NCBI GenBank assembly: GCA_027117675.1
Contig: JAJAYM010000241.1
Coordinates: forward strand, 1 to 6,051
Direction: 5' to 3'
Length of the DNA: 6,051 nucleotides
DNA from: Actinomycetes bacterium
GTDB taxonomy: Bacteria; Actinomycetota; Actinomycetes; JAHEKZ01
Below the pieces are notes generated by a model. The model had not been told where the DNA came from and ran no database searches. It saw only the letters and a list, made by a program, of their open reading frames with translations. Of this stretch, positions 1 through 5,472 are shown piece by piece; within the stretch, counting starts at the first letter, position 1, and every line of letters starts with the position of its first letter. The position numbers were made by a program, and so were the translations under genes.

Positions 1-2648
1 GCGTTGGCCACCTGGCCCAAGAGGTCAATGAGCTGCTTGCACACGCGCACGAAATCGCCGGCAGCAAGCTCGCTGTCGCTCAGGACCGCCTCAAGTCGGT
101 GGCCGCTCGCCCACCGGAACGCAGCCCAGGCGAACCCGGCGTCCGGCTGGCGGATCGCCGATAACCGGTGGTCCCGTTCGAGGGCGGAGAGGTCTCCAGC
201 CAGACGCAGCGTCTCCTCGATGGCCGTGCGCGCGGCTCCGTCAGGAATCTTCGGTGGCGCGCCGGGATCGCGCCTAGCCTCGTAGACCAGCACCGACACC
301 GCAGCCGCCAGTTCAGCAGGGTTCAGCCCCCGCCACAAACCCTGACGGAGAGCCTCGGAGGCCACGAGATCCATCTCGGTGTAAAGACGGGTCAGTCGCT
401 CGCCGTCCACGGTGACGGTGTCGCCGTCGAGGTAACCGATCTCATCGAGGAGCGCGACCACCCGGTCGAAGGTGCGTGCGATGCTGCCGGTGCGGTCGTT
501 GACTCGTCGCTGCAAGCTTTGCGTCTCGCGGTGGAGGCGGTGCCAACGTTCGGCCCAGCGCGCGTGGTCCTCGCGTTCGTGACAGCTATGGCAGGGGTGA
601 GCGCGCAACTGGGCGCGTAAGACAACCAGAGTTTCGTCCTCGGTGGGTGCGCCACGCTTGGGCCGTGGACGCTCAGGCGTCTCAACGTCACGAAGTCTGG
701 CGGCCAGTGCCTTTTTCGCCTGGCTGTCCCGGGACCGAAATCCCTTGGGCAAGCGGAGGCGATCAAGCGGCTCAGGAGGATCGACAAAATCGCTGGCTGC
801 AAACTTTCGCACCTGACGGTCTTCGGTGAGTACAACGGGCTTGGCGCCGTCAAAGCCGCTCTTGTGTCCGCGTTCGATAACGACTCCGACTCGGTTTGAT
901 CGACGGCCACCCCCCGGTAGCCGCACCACGTCGCCGAGCTCAAGTCGCTCAAGTGCCTCGGCTACTTCTGCACGCCGGCTTGCACTGCCGTCGCGGGCCA
1001 ACTGCTTCTCGCGGTCGGAGAGCCCACGCCGGATCGAGGCGTACTCGACGAAGTCTCCGAGGTGGCAGTTCATCGAATCCGCGTAGCCAGCCAGGACCTC
1101 TTCATTCTTCCGCAGTTGCCGAGCCAATCCGACGACCGCGCGGTCGGCCTGGAATTGCGCGAACGAGGTCTCCAGGACCTCGCGTGCGGTGTGCCGACCC
1201 ATCTGGCGCACCAGGTTGACCGCCATGTTGTAGGTGGGTCGGAACGACGAACGCAGCGGATAGGTGCGGGTGGAGGCAAGCCCCGCCAGAGCCTGCGGAT
1301 CAAAACCAGGCTGCCAGAGGACAACGGCATCACCCTCAACGTCGATGCCGCGGCGCCCCGCACGTCCCGTGAGCTGGGTGTACTCCGACGCGGTGATCTC
1401 CGCGTGCGTCTCGCCGTTCCATTTGGTCAGCTTTTCGATCACCACGGTGCGGGCCGGCATGTTCACGCCAAGGGCGAGTGTTTCGGTGGCGAAAACGCAC
1501 ATCACCAGACCCGCAGCGAACAGATCCTCAACGATCTCCTTAAACACTGGCAACAGCCCAGCATGGTGGGCTGCGAAGCCGCGTTCGAGACCATCTAGAA
1601 AGTCGCTGAACTCAAGAACACGCAGATCTTCGTCGGTGAGGTGCGCGGTGCGCTGCTCGACAAGCGTTCGAACCTGTTCGGCGTGCTGAGGGTCGGTCAG
1701 TCGAACACCGGACTGCAGAAGTTGGCCGACCGCGCCGTCGCAGCCTGCTCTGGAGAATACGAAGTAGATCGCCGGTAGTAAGTCGCGCTGGCGAAGCGCT
1801 TCTACAACGTCTCGTCTGCTCGGGACGCGGGGCGGACGACCAGGTCGGTCACCACGCTTGGGTCGATAACCCCGCATCCGACGTTGGCTTTCTTCGTCTC
1901 GGGCCATGCGCTGCAGCTCTGGGTTGACCCGAGCGCGCTGATCGTCGGCTCCCTGCTGTGTCGCAAACAGGTCGTGAATCTGTCGCCCTGACATCACCTG
2001 CTGCCACAAAGGCACGGGTCGGTGCTCGGAGACGATCACCTCTGTCGTGCCCCGCACTGTCGCGATCCAGGCGCCAAACTCTTCGGCGTTGCTGACGGTC
2101 GCCGACAGAGCAACGAGGGTCACCGAGTCTGGGAGGTGAATGATCACTTCCTCCCACACGGCACCACGAAACCGGTCAGCCAGGTAGTGCACCTCGTCCA
2201 TGACGACGAACGCCAGCTCGGCGAGTGTCCCCGAGCCTGCGTAGAGCATGTTTCGCAGTACCTCGGTCGTCATGACGACGATTGGTGCCTCACCATTGAT
2301 GGTGTTGTCACCCGTCAGCAGACCGACGGATTCCTCGCCGTATCGTTCGACGAGGTCGCGATACTTTTGATTGGAAAGCGCCTTGATCGGGGTGGTGTAA
2401 AAGCACTTACGCCCGCGCTGCAGGGCCAGATCGACAGCAAACTCACCGACAACGGTCTTCCCCGAGCCCGTGGGTGCGGCTACGAGTACCGAGTCGCCAC
2501 GGGCCAAAGCGTCACATGCCTGGACCTGGTACGGGTCCAAGCCGAATGGATAGCCCGCGCGGAACTGCTCGACGAGGTGCGCCGGCGAGGAATCCCCCTG
2601 CTCCTGCCGCTTGCGCCAGTCAGAATATCGCTCGGCAGGGCTGGTCAT
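1..2648 (-). CDS. helY: Ski2/Mtr4-like DExH-box RNA helicase (HelY), 3' end cut by window edge
   Basis: Predicted cytoplasmic ATP-dependent RNA helicase of superfamily 2. The minus frame is open from the ATG at 2648 to the left edge (882 full codons). Motif I APTGSGKT is at residues 58-65, the DEVH box at 151-154, SAT at 182-184, AHHAG at 360-364, FATETLALGVNMPART at 386-401 and QLTGRAGRRGID at 425-436. The C-terminal part from about residue 725 (ARTFDR, then AELAAAVSVLVYE) looks like the DSHCT domain of Ski2/Mtr4 proteins. A segment HPCHSCHERED starts at 684. M. tuberculosis HelY is about 906 aa and aligns along the whole length from memory, so about 30 residues are missing on the left. An in-frame TAA lies four codons upstream of the ATG, so this start is well bounded, although no purine-rich Shine-Dalgarno sequence is visible. 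At least two leucines use TTA (618-620, 1779-1781). It lies 71 nt after tatC and could be its last operon partner. The physiological substrate of HelY is not established. Confidence 0.95.
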   Translation of the reverse strand, partial: MTSPAERYSDWRKRQEQGDSSPAHLVEQFRAGYPFGLDPYQVQACDALARGDSVLVAAPTGSGKTVVGEFAVDLALQRGRKCFYTTPIKALSNQKYRDLVERYGEESVGLLTGDNTINGEAPIVVMTTEVLRNMLYAGSGTLAELAFVVMDEVHYLADRFRGAVWEEVIIHLPDSVTLVALSATVSNAEEFGAWIATVRGTTEVIVSEHRPVPLWQQVMSGRQIHDLFATQQGADDQRARVNPELQRMARDEESQRRMRGYRPKRGDRPGRPPRVPSRRDVVEALRQRDLLPAIYFVFSRAGCDGAVGQLLQSGVRLTDPQHAEQVRTLVEQRTAHLTDEDLRVLEFSDFLDGLERGFAAHHAGLLPVFKEIVEDLFAAGLVMCVFATETLALGVNMPARTVVIEKLTKWNGETHAEITASEYTQLTGRAGRRGIDVEGDAVVLWQPGFDPQALAGLASTRTYPLRSSFRPTYNMAVNLVRQMGRHTAREVLETSFAQFQADRAVVGLARQLRKNEEVLAGYADSMNCHLGDFVEYASIRRGLSDREKQLARDGSASRRAEVAEALERLELGDVVRLPGGGRRSNRVGVVIERGHKSGFDGAKPVVLTEDRQVRKFAASDFVDPPEPLDRLRLPKGFRSRDSQAKKALAARLRDVETPERPRPKRGAPTEDETLVVLRAQLRAHPCHSCHEREDHARWAERWHRLHRETQSLQRRVNDRTGSIARTFDRVVALLDEIGYLDGDTVTVDGERLTRLYTEMDLVASEALRQGLWRGLNPAELAAAVSVLVYEARRDPGAPPKIPDGAARTAIEETLRLAGDLSALERDHRLSAIRQPDAGFAWAAFRWASGHRLEAVLSDSELAAGDFVRVCKQLIDLLGQVAN

Positions 2649-2691
2649 GCCCGAAGGTTACGGGAGGCAGCGCGCGCGCACCCGTGCTGAG

Positions 2692-2723
2692 GTCGAGCCT
2701 GGATCAAGTCGAGCCCGGATCAA
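2692..2723. repeat. 16-bp tandem duplication at the tatC 3' end
   Basis: GTCGAGCCTGGATCAA (2692-2707) is followed directly by GTCGAGCCCGGATCAA (2708-2723), with one mismatch between the two. The tatC stop codon (TGA, 2720-2722) lies in the second copy, so the first copy is a downstream duplicate in the tatC-helY gap. It looks like a recent local slippage or duplication; no function is implied. Confidence 0.85.
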
Positions 2724-3652
2724 GAGGTCGGGTTGTCGGTGCGGCCAGGGTGATCGAGGTCATCCGGGTCGGTGATCGGCTCGGCAGCGTCGATCGGGCT
2801 CGCCTCACCGAGTCCGTCCGGTCCACTCATCGGGCTCGCCTCATCGTCGTCCAGATCGGTGTAGTCGGGCTCTGTTGAGCGCCGAGCCCGCCGCCGCTCA
2901 TTGAGCAGGCAGATCCCGAAGGCAACCAGCATCAGCACAAGCATCGGGCCAGCGAGAAGCATCATGCTCAACGGATCACCGGTCGGCGTAGCAATAGCGC
3001 CGAAGAGGAAAACGCCCAGGATGGTCCAGCGCCACGAACGTCGGATGGCATTTGCGCTGAGGATCCCCACGAGGTTCAACCCGACGATGAACACCGGTAG
3101 CAGGAAACCGATCCCAAAGACGATCATGGTGCGCACCAGGAAGGAAAGGTAGGCGTCGACGGCCAGAAAGTTGCTCACGCCTTCTGGAGTGAACCCAAGG
3201 AGGAGCTCAAGACCCTTGGGCAGGACCCATAGGGCTGCAGCCACGCCTGCCAAAAATAGCGGAACGGCGGTGAACAAAAAGGCGTACCCGTAGCGCCGCT
3301 CGTGCCGGTGCAGTCCGGGTGTGACGAAGGCCCAAAGCTGGTAGATCCAAACCGGTGAGGCCAAGACGATGCCCGTCATCGCAGCAATTTTCAGTTGCAG
3401 CGTGAATGGGGACGCCACACTGGCCAGCGTGATCCTGATGTCGAATCCGTCTTGACGAAGTTCCTCAGCCACCGACTCGATGGGGCCGACGATGAAGTTG
3501 AAGATCGGCTCGTACAGCAGCCAGCCGACGACTCCGCCGACCACGACGGCGATGAGCGCTTTGAAGATGCGCGTGCGCAGCTCACGGAGATGTTCCATGA
3601 GCGGCATGGCGCCACCAGATGATGCGGGGGGTGCCGTGCGCGTAGTCGTCAC
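2720..3652 (-). CDS. tatC: Sec-independent protein translocase subunit TatC
   Basis: Membrane receptor of the twin-arginine export pathway; it binds RR signal peptides of folded substrates and recruits TatA. The 310-residue protein shows MPLMEHLRELR at 16-26, whose E24 corresponds to E. coli E15, and the loop motif HERR at 117-120, whose E118 corresponds to E. coli E103. Both residues are key for signal-peptide binding. VASPF at 79-83 matches the E. coli VASPF. Six hydrophobic segments fall at about 30-50, 88-110, 123-145, 168-195, 208-224 and 226-250. ATPTGDP at 221-227 precedes the last helix. After a basic NERRRARR stretch the protein ends in an acidic, proline-containing tail (about 260-310), making it longer than E. 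coli TatC (258 aa). The start is GTG at 3652 with GGAG six bases upstream; an internal ATG at residue 16 would remove only a non-conserved leader and is less likely. It follows tatA by 32 nt, so the two are almost surely cotranscribed. Confidence 0.97.
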   Translation of the reverse strand: MTTTRTAPPASSGGAMPLMEHLRELRTRIFKALIAVVVGGVVGWLLYEPIFNFIVGPIESVAEELRQDGFDIRITLASVASPFTLQLKIAAMTGIVLASPVWIYQLWAFVTPGLHRHERRYGYAFLFTAVPLFLAGVAAALWVLPKGLELLLGFTPEGVSNFLAVDAYLSFLVRTMIVFGIGFLLPVFIVGLNLVGILSANAIRRSWRWTILGVFLFGAIATPTGDPLSMMLLAGPMLVLMLVAFGICLLNERRRARRSTEPDYTDLDDDEASPMSGPDGLGEASPIDAAEPITDPDDLDHPGRTDNPTS

Positions 3653-3658
3653 CGAGTT

Positions 3659-3662
3659 CTCC
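3659..3662 (-). promoter_or_regulatory. Ribosome binding site supporting the GTG start of tatC
   Basis: On the minus strand GGAG is followed by six bases and then GTG at 3652. This spacing favours GTG over the internal ATG at 3607 as the tatC start. Confidence 0.6.
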
Positions 3663-3684
3663 GGCGCGATCGGTCGTGCAGCCG

Positions 3685-3972
3685 TCAGCGGTCGGCGGAG
3701 CCGCCGTCAGGGTTGGTGGGCTGGCTGGTGCTGGGCTGCTGGGCAACGGGCGGGACGACGTTCGGCGTTGGACTGACTACCTCGTCTGATCCCGCTTTGA
3801 TCTGCTGGGGAGGGCTATTGCCGTCATCGTCCTGGGCCGCTTTGACCTCGGACTTGAAGATTCGCAGGGACCGACCGAGGCCGCGCGCCGCGTCCGGGAG
3901 CCGTTTAGCACCGAAGAGCAGCAGGATGACAGCCAGGATCAGGATGATCTCGATCGGCTTCAGGTTCGGCAT
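3685..3972 (-). CDS. tatA: Twin-arginine translocase pore subunit TatA
   Basis: Oligomerises at the cytoplasmic membrane and forms the TatC-recruited translocation assembly. The 95-residue protein has the TatA plan. A short N-terminus with a polar residue (E8) in the membrane helix leads into a single hydrophobic segment at about 6-20 (IEIILILAVILLLF). The F20-G21 hinge falls at the same positions as in E. coli TatA. An amphipathic helix runs at about 22-43 (AKRLPDAARGLGRSLRIFKSEV), nearly the same as the mycobacterial one. A disordered Pro/Gln/Ser-rich tail follows at about 50-95. TatA rather than TatB is favoured by the FGAKRLPDAARGLG hinge and helix and by the adjacent tatC. The ATG at 3972 is followed directly by the membrane helix, so no other start fits. 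The upstream Shine-Dalgarno is only a GAGAG-type match about seven bases from the ATG. Confidence 0.96.
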   Translation of the reverse strand: MPNLKPIEIILILAVILLLFGAKRLPDAARGLGRSLRIFKSEVKAAQDDDGNSPPQQIKAGSDEVVSPTPNVVPPVAQQPSTSQPTNPDGGSADR

Positions 3973-4021
3973 GAGAGGTCTCTCTGGTGGGGCGGATAAG
4001 GCATTCGCTCGGATCTGGTTC

Positions 4022-4050
4022 GATCGTACGCGTCTGCCTTTGATCGTACG
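4022..4050. repeat. Pair of 9-bp direct repeats GATCGTACG upstream of tatA
   Basis: GATCGTACG occurs at 4022-4030 and 4042-4050, offset by exactly 20 bp, about two helical turns. Each copy contains the palindrome CGTACG. The pair lies 50-78 bp upstream of the tatA start and could be a regulator-binding site or chance. Confidence 0.6.
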
Positions 4051-4062
4051 TGGTGAACCCGC

Positions 4063-4108
4063 CTGAGACAGCCACGGCCCAAAATGTCGGCCGTTGGCGG
4101 TGGCTCAG
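4063..4108 (-). terminator. Imperfect hairpin after the zinc-ribbon gene, weak terminator candidate
   Basis: The arms CTGAG (4063-4067), CCAC (4072-4075) and GGCC (4076-4079) pair with GGCC (4089-4092), GTGG (4100-4103) and CTCAG (4104-4108), leaving a 4-nt bulge and a 7-nt bulge. It begins five bases after the stop of the zinc-ribbon gene. There is no T-rich tract on its 3' side on the minus strand, so it is not a classical intrinsic terminator; partial attenuation or mRNA end protection is possible. Confidence 0.3.
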
Positions 4109-4112
4109 ACAG

Positions 4113-4439
4113 CTACCGAGTGGTCGTGAATGAGGCAGGCACTAGGTCGTGGCTCTCCAGCCACAGCGCGAAGTCAAGGATCTCGTCGTAGCTGATCACC
4201 GGTCCACAGTGCTCTTCGAGTGCCTCGGCCGGGATGTGCCAGGGGCTCACAGCGACGCCACCGGACTTCAGGAGCGCAACGATTTCGGCGTCCGCTGGCT
4301 TGCGTACCTCATCGGCGCACGTGGTGCACTGAAAGGCGTAGTAGGACCACTCTTGACGGTTGCAGACCACCAACCGCATTTGCTCAGGTGTCAGTTCGAC
4401 ATCCCCACACACCGGGCACGAGGCCTTGATCGTCGTCAT
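4113..4439 (-). CDS. Small zinc-ribbon protein of unknown function
   Basis: The 108-residue protein has two CxxC pairs, C8-P-V-C11 and C38-T-T-C41, spaced as in a treble-clef or zinc-ribbon fold that would bind one Zn(II); C26 lies between them. After the ribbon comes a basic/acidic stretch (VRKPADAEIVALLKSGGV, about 45-62), then SPWHIPAEALEEH and an acidic helical end (SYDEILDFALWLESHD). No membrane segment, signal peptide or catalytic motif is visible. I recall similar short actinobacterial proteins annotated only as hypothetical. The ATG at 4439 is preceded by a strong GGAGGT Shine-Dalgarno eight bases upstream. It lies 88 bp from the pafC stop and 140 nt before tatA, so it may be a separate unit or part of one long operon. 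A role in nucleic-acid or protein binding is inference from the zinc ribbon only. Confidence 0.85.
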   Translation of the reverse strand: MTTIKASCPVCGDVELTPEQMRLVVCNRQEWSYYAFQCTTCADEVRKPADAEIVALLKSGGVAVSPWHIPAEALEEHCGPVISYDEILDFALWLESHDLVPASFTTTR

Positions 4440-4446
4440 GTCTCGT

Positions 4447-4452
4447 ACCTCC
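4447..4452 (-). promoter_or_regulatory. Strong Shine-Dalgarno of the zinc-ribbon gene
   Basis: The minus strand reads GGAGGT, then seven further bases to the ATG at 4439. It is the best ribosome binding site in the window, and its 5' bases (4451-4452) belong to the neighbouring hairpin. Confidence 0.7.
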
Positions 4453-4468
4453 CCTCTTGTGTGAGGGG
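4451..4468 (-). promoter_or_regulatory. Leader hairpin overlapping the zinc-ribbon gene's ribosome binding site
   Basis: A perfect 6-bp inverted repeat, CCCCTC (4451-4456) and GAGGGG (4463-4468), encloses a 6-nt loop. In the minus-strand transcript the 3' arm GAGGGG runs into AGGT, so the stem takes the first two bases of GGAGGT. It could modulate translation of the zinc-ribbon protein. No T-tract follows, so it is unlikely to be a terminator. Confidence 0.45.
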
Positions 4469-4517
4469 CTTCGGCATCTGACCCGTAGACCTTGACTGTG
4501 GGGGCCGGCTGGCGTCA

Positions 4518-4527
4518 CCCGATCGGG
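4518..4527. repeat. 10-bp perfect palindrome CCCGATCGGG right after pafC
   Basis: CCCGATCGGG abuts the pafC TAG stop (4528-4530). As RNA it would give only three pairs around a GATC loop, so it is a poor terminator; a protein-binding site or chance are both possible. Confidence 0.45.
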
Positions 4528-5472
4528 CTAACTGCCGTCGTAACTGGCCAGCGCAGCCTCGGCGTCGTCACGCACAGCGTCGACGAGCTCGGGGGGCGAC
4601 AGTGGTCGGACCGCGTCACCGAGGCGCAGGACGAGTTGCCGTGCCCAGCCGAGGTCGGCAACAGGCAGCTCGACGACGAGATCGGGATCGGTGCTGACCA
4701 CTGCGCTTGGATACGCGTCGAGCAGCCACTCAGCTCGCTGACTCAGCGCCAGCCGGACGCGCCATGGGGCAGCGTCACCGTCAAAGATCCCTTCCCGAAC
4801 CGATGCGGTGGGGTGCGGAGAGACCGCAGCGTCGAGCAACGTGGCCGACTGGATCCGGTCGAGACGGAAGATGCGCATGTCGCTGGCGAGTAGACACCAT
4901 GCCTCCAGATAACTCTGGCCGTCGACCACGAGGAGCCGCATTGGGTCAACGTCACGAACAGTGACCTCGTCTCGAGCCGGGACGTAGTACTCGAGCGTGA
5001 GACGGCGCCCGTCCCGAAGGGCGTCGGCGACAGCGTCCTGCGAGTCGCCAGCGCCCTGGATCGAGACGGTCACGTGGCGATGGGCGTCTGCGGCGTCACC
5101 GGCCGCGCGTTCGAGCTTGGCGATTACGCGGTCGATGACGTCAGGGCCGGTAGGGGCCGGGAGTTCGGTCAGGGCCCGTAAACCCACCAAAAGTGCAACG
5201 GCCTCGTCCGGGGCCAGTCTCAGCGGACGTGCGATGGTGTCGGCGTTGGTGATGACGATCCGGTCGTCTTCTAAGGAGACGTCGATCAGGTCGTCGGGCA
5301 GGTGTCCAGGAAGCCCGCAGAAGAAGGCCAGCTCCAAGTCAGCGCGCAGCTGTTCGTCAGAGATGCCGAACTCGCGGGCGACGTCTGCCACTGACGCGCC
5401 TGGCCGCTGCAACAGCCATGGAATCAGCGCTAACAGTCGTGCTAGCTGGCCCACGGCTCCCCCGCCGCTCAC
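4528..5472 (-). CDS. pafC: WYL-domain transcriptional activator PafC
   Basis: Partner of PafB; in mycobacteria the pair activates the LexA-independent DNA-damage response, with single-stranded DNA reported as the activating ligand of the WYL domains. It is named for its linkage to the proteasome ligase gene pafA, not for a role in degradation. The 314-residue protein starts with a winged helix-turn-helix (about 8-75: LARLLALIPWLLQRPGASVADVAREFGIS, later CGLPGHLPDDLIDV). A linker helix region follows at about 86-128. The WYL domain runs from about 145 to 215, with SYLEAWC at 187-193 and FRLDRI at 202-207. A C-terminal WCX-type extension completes it (about 235-310). The start is GTG at 5472, overlapping the pafB stop as GTGA (5469-5472), which implies translational coupling. 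CGLPG and DLID match M. tuberculosis PafC from memory. The WYL motif tryptophan is replaced here by serine (S187). Confidence 0.93.
   Translation of the reverse strand: MSGGGAVGQLARLLALIPWLLQRPGASVADVAREFGISDEQLRADLELAFFCGLPGHLPDDLIDVSLEDDRIVITNADTIARPLRLAPDEAVALLVGLRALTELPAPTGPDVIDRVIAKLERAAGDAADAHRHVTVSIQGAGDSQDAVADALRDGRRLTLEYYVPARDEVTVRDVDPMRLLVVDGQSYLEAWCLLASDMRIFRLDRIQSATLLDAAVSPHPTASVREGIFDGDAAPWRVRLALSQRAEWLLDAYPSAVVSTDPDLVVELPVADLGWARQLVLRLGDAVRPLSPPELVDAVRDDAEAALASYDGS

Larger units (their letters stand above)
3973..4112 (-). promoter_or_regulatory. 140-nt gap upstream of tatA, possible promoter region
   Basis: This is the longest non-coding gap in the window, and a separate promoter for tatA-tatC-helY could lie here. 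On the minus strand TACGAT, an acceptable actinobacterial -10 hexamer, occurs at 4023-4028 and again at 4043-4048. Neither has a good -35 at 16-18 bp, so the call is weak. An imperfect inverted repeat occupies the upstream end (4063-4108). Confidence 0.25.

Noticed and set aside
392..952. Minus-strand 186-codon open frame
   Set aside because: It overlaps helY in another frame; the helY frame encodes the recognisable C-terminal region here.
168..1598. Plus-strand open frames of 107 to 178 codons within 168-1598
   Set aside because: All are antisense to the continuous helY frame and show no family features.
1..2648. Possible frameshift or pseudogene status of helY
   Set aside because: Reading the minus strand by hand at several points (around 600, 1340, 1570, 1800, 2190, 2460) kept one frame with no stop, and all helicase motifs are intact. 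It only lacks its 3' end because of the window edge.
2671..2680. Alternating CG run before helY
   Set aside because: A run of this length is common in GC-rich genomes and supports no specific feature.
2022..2690. Plus-strand open frame of 222 codons
   Set aside because: It lies antisense to the N-terminal helicase domain of helY, which carries motifs I, II and III. The translation has no recognisable motif; long antisense frames are usual in GC-rich DNA.
3973..3984. GAGAG/CTCTC inverted repeat just before tatA
   Set aside because: Arms of five with a two-base centre cannot fold as a hairpin; part of it is simply the weak ribosome binding region.
4149..4481. Plus-strand 110-codon open frame
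   Set aside because: It is antisense to the zinc-ribbon gene, which has the strong ribosome binding site and CxxC pairs.
4492..4497. TTGACT on the plus strand as a -35 element
   Set aside because: No -10 hexamer lies at a suitable distance and no plus-strand gene follows.
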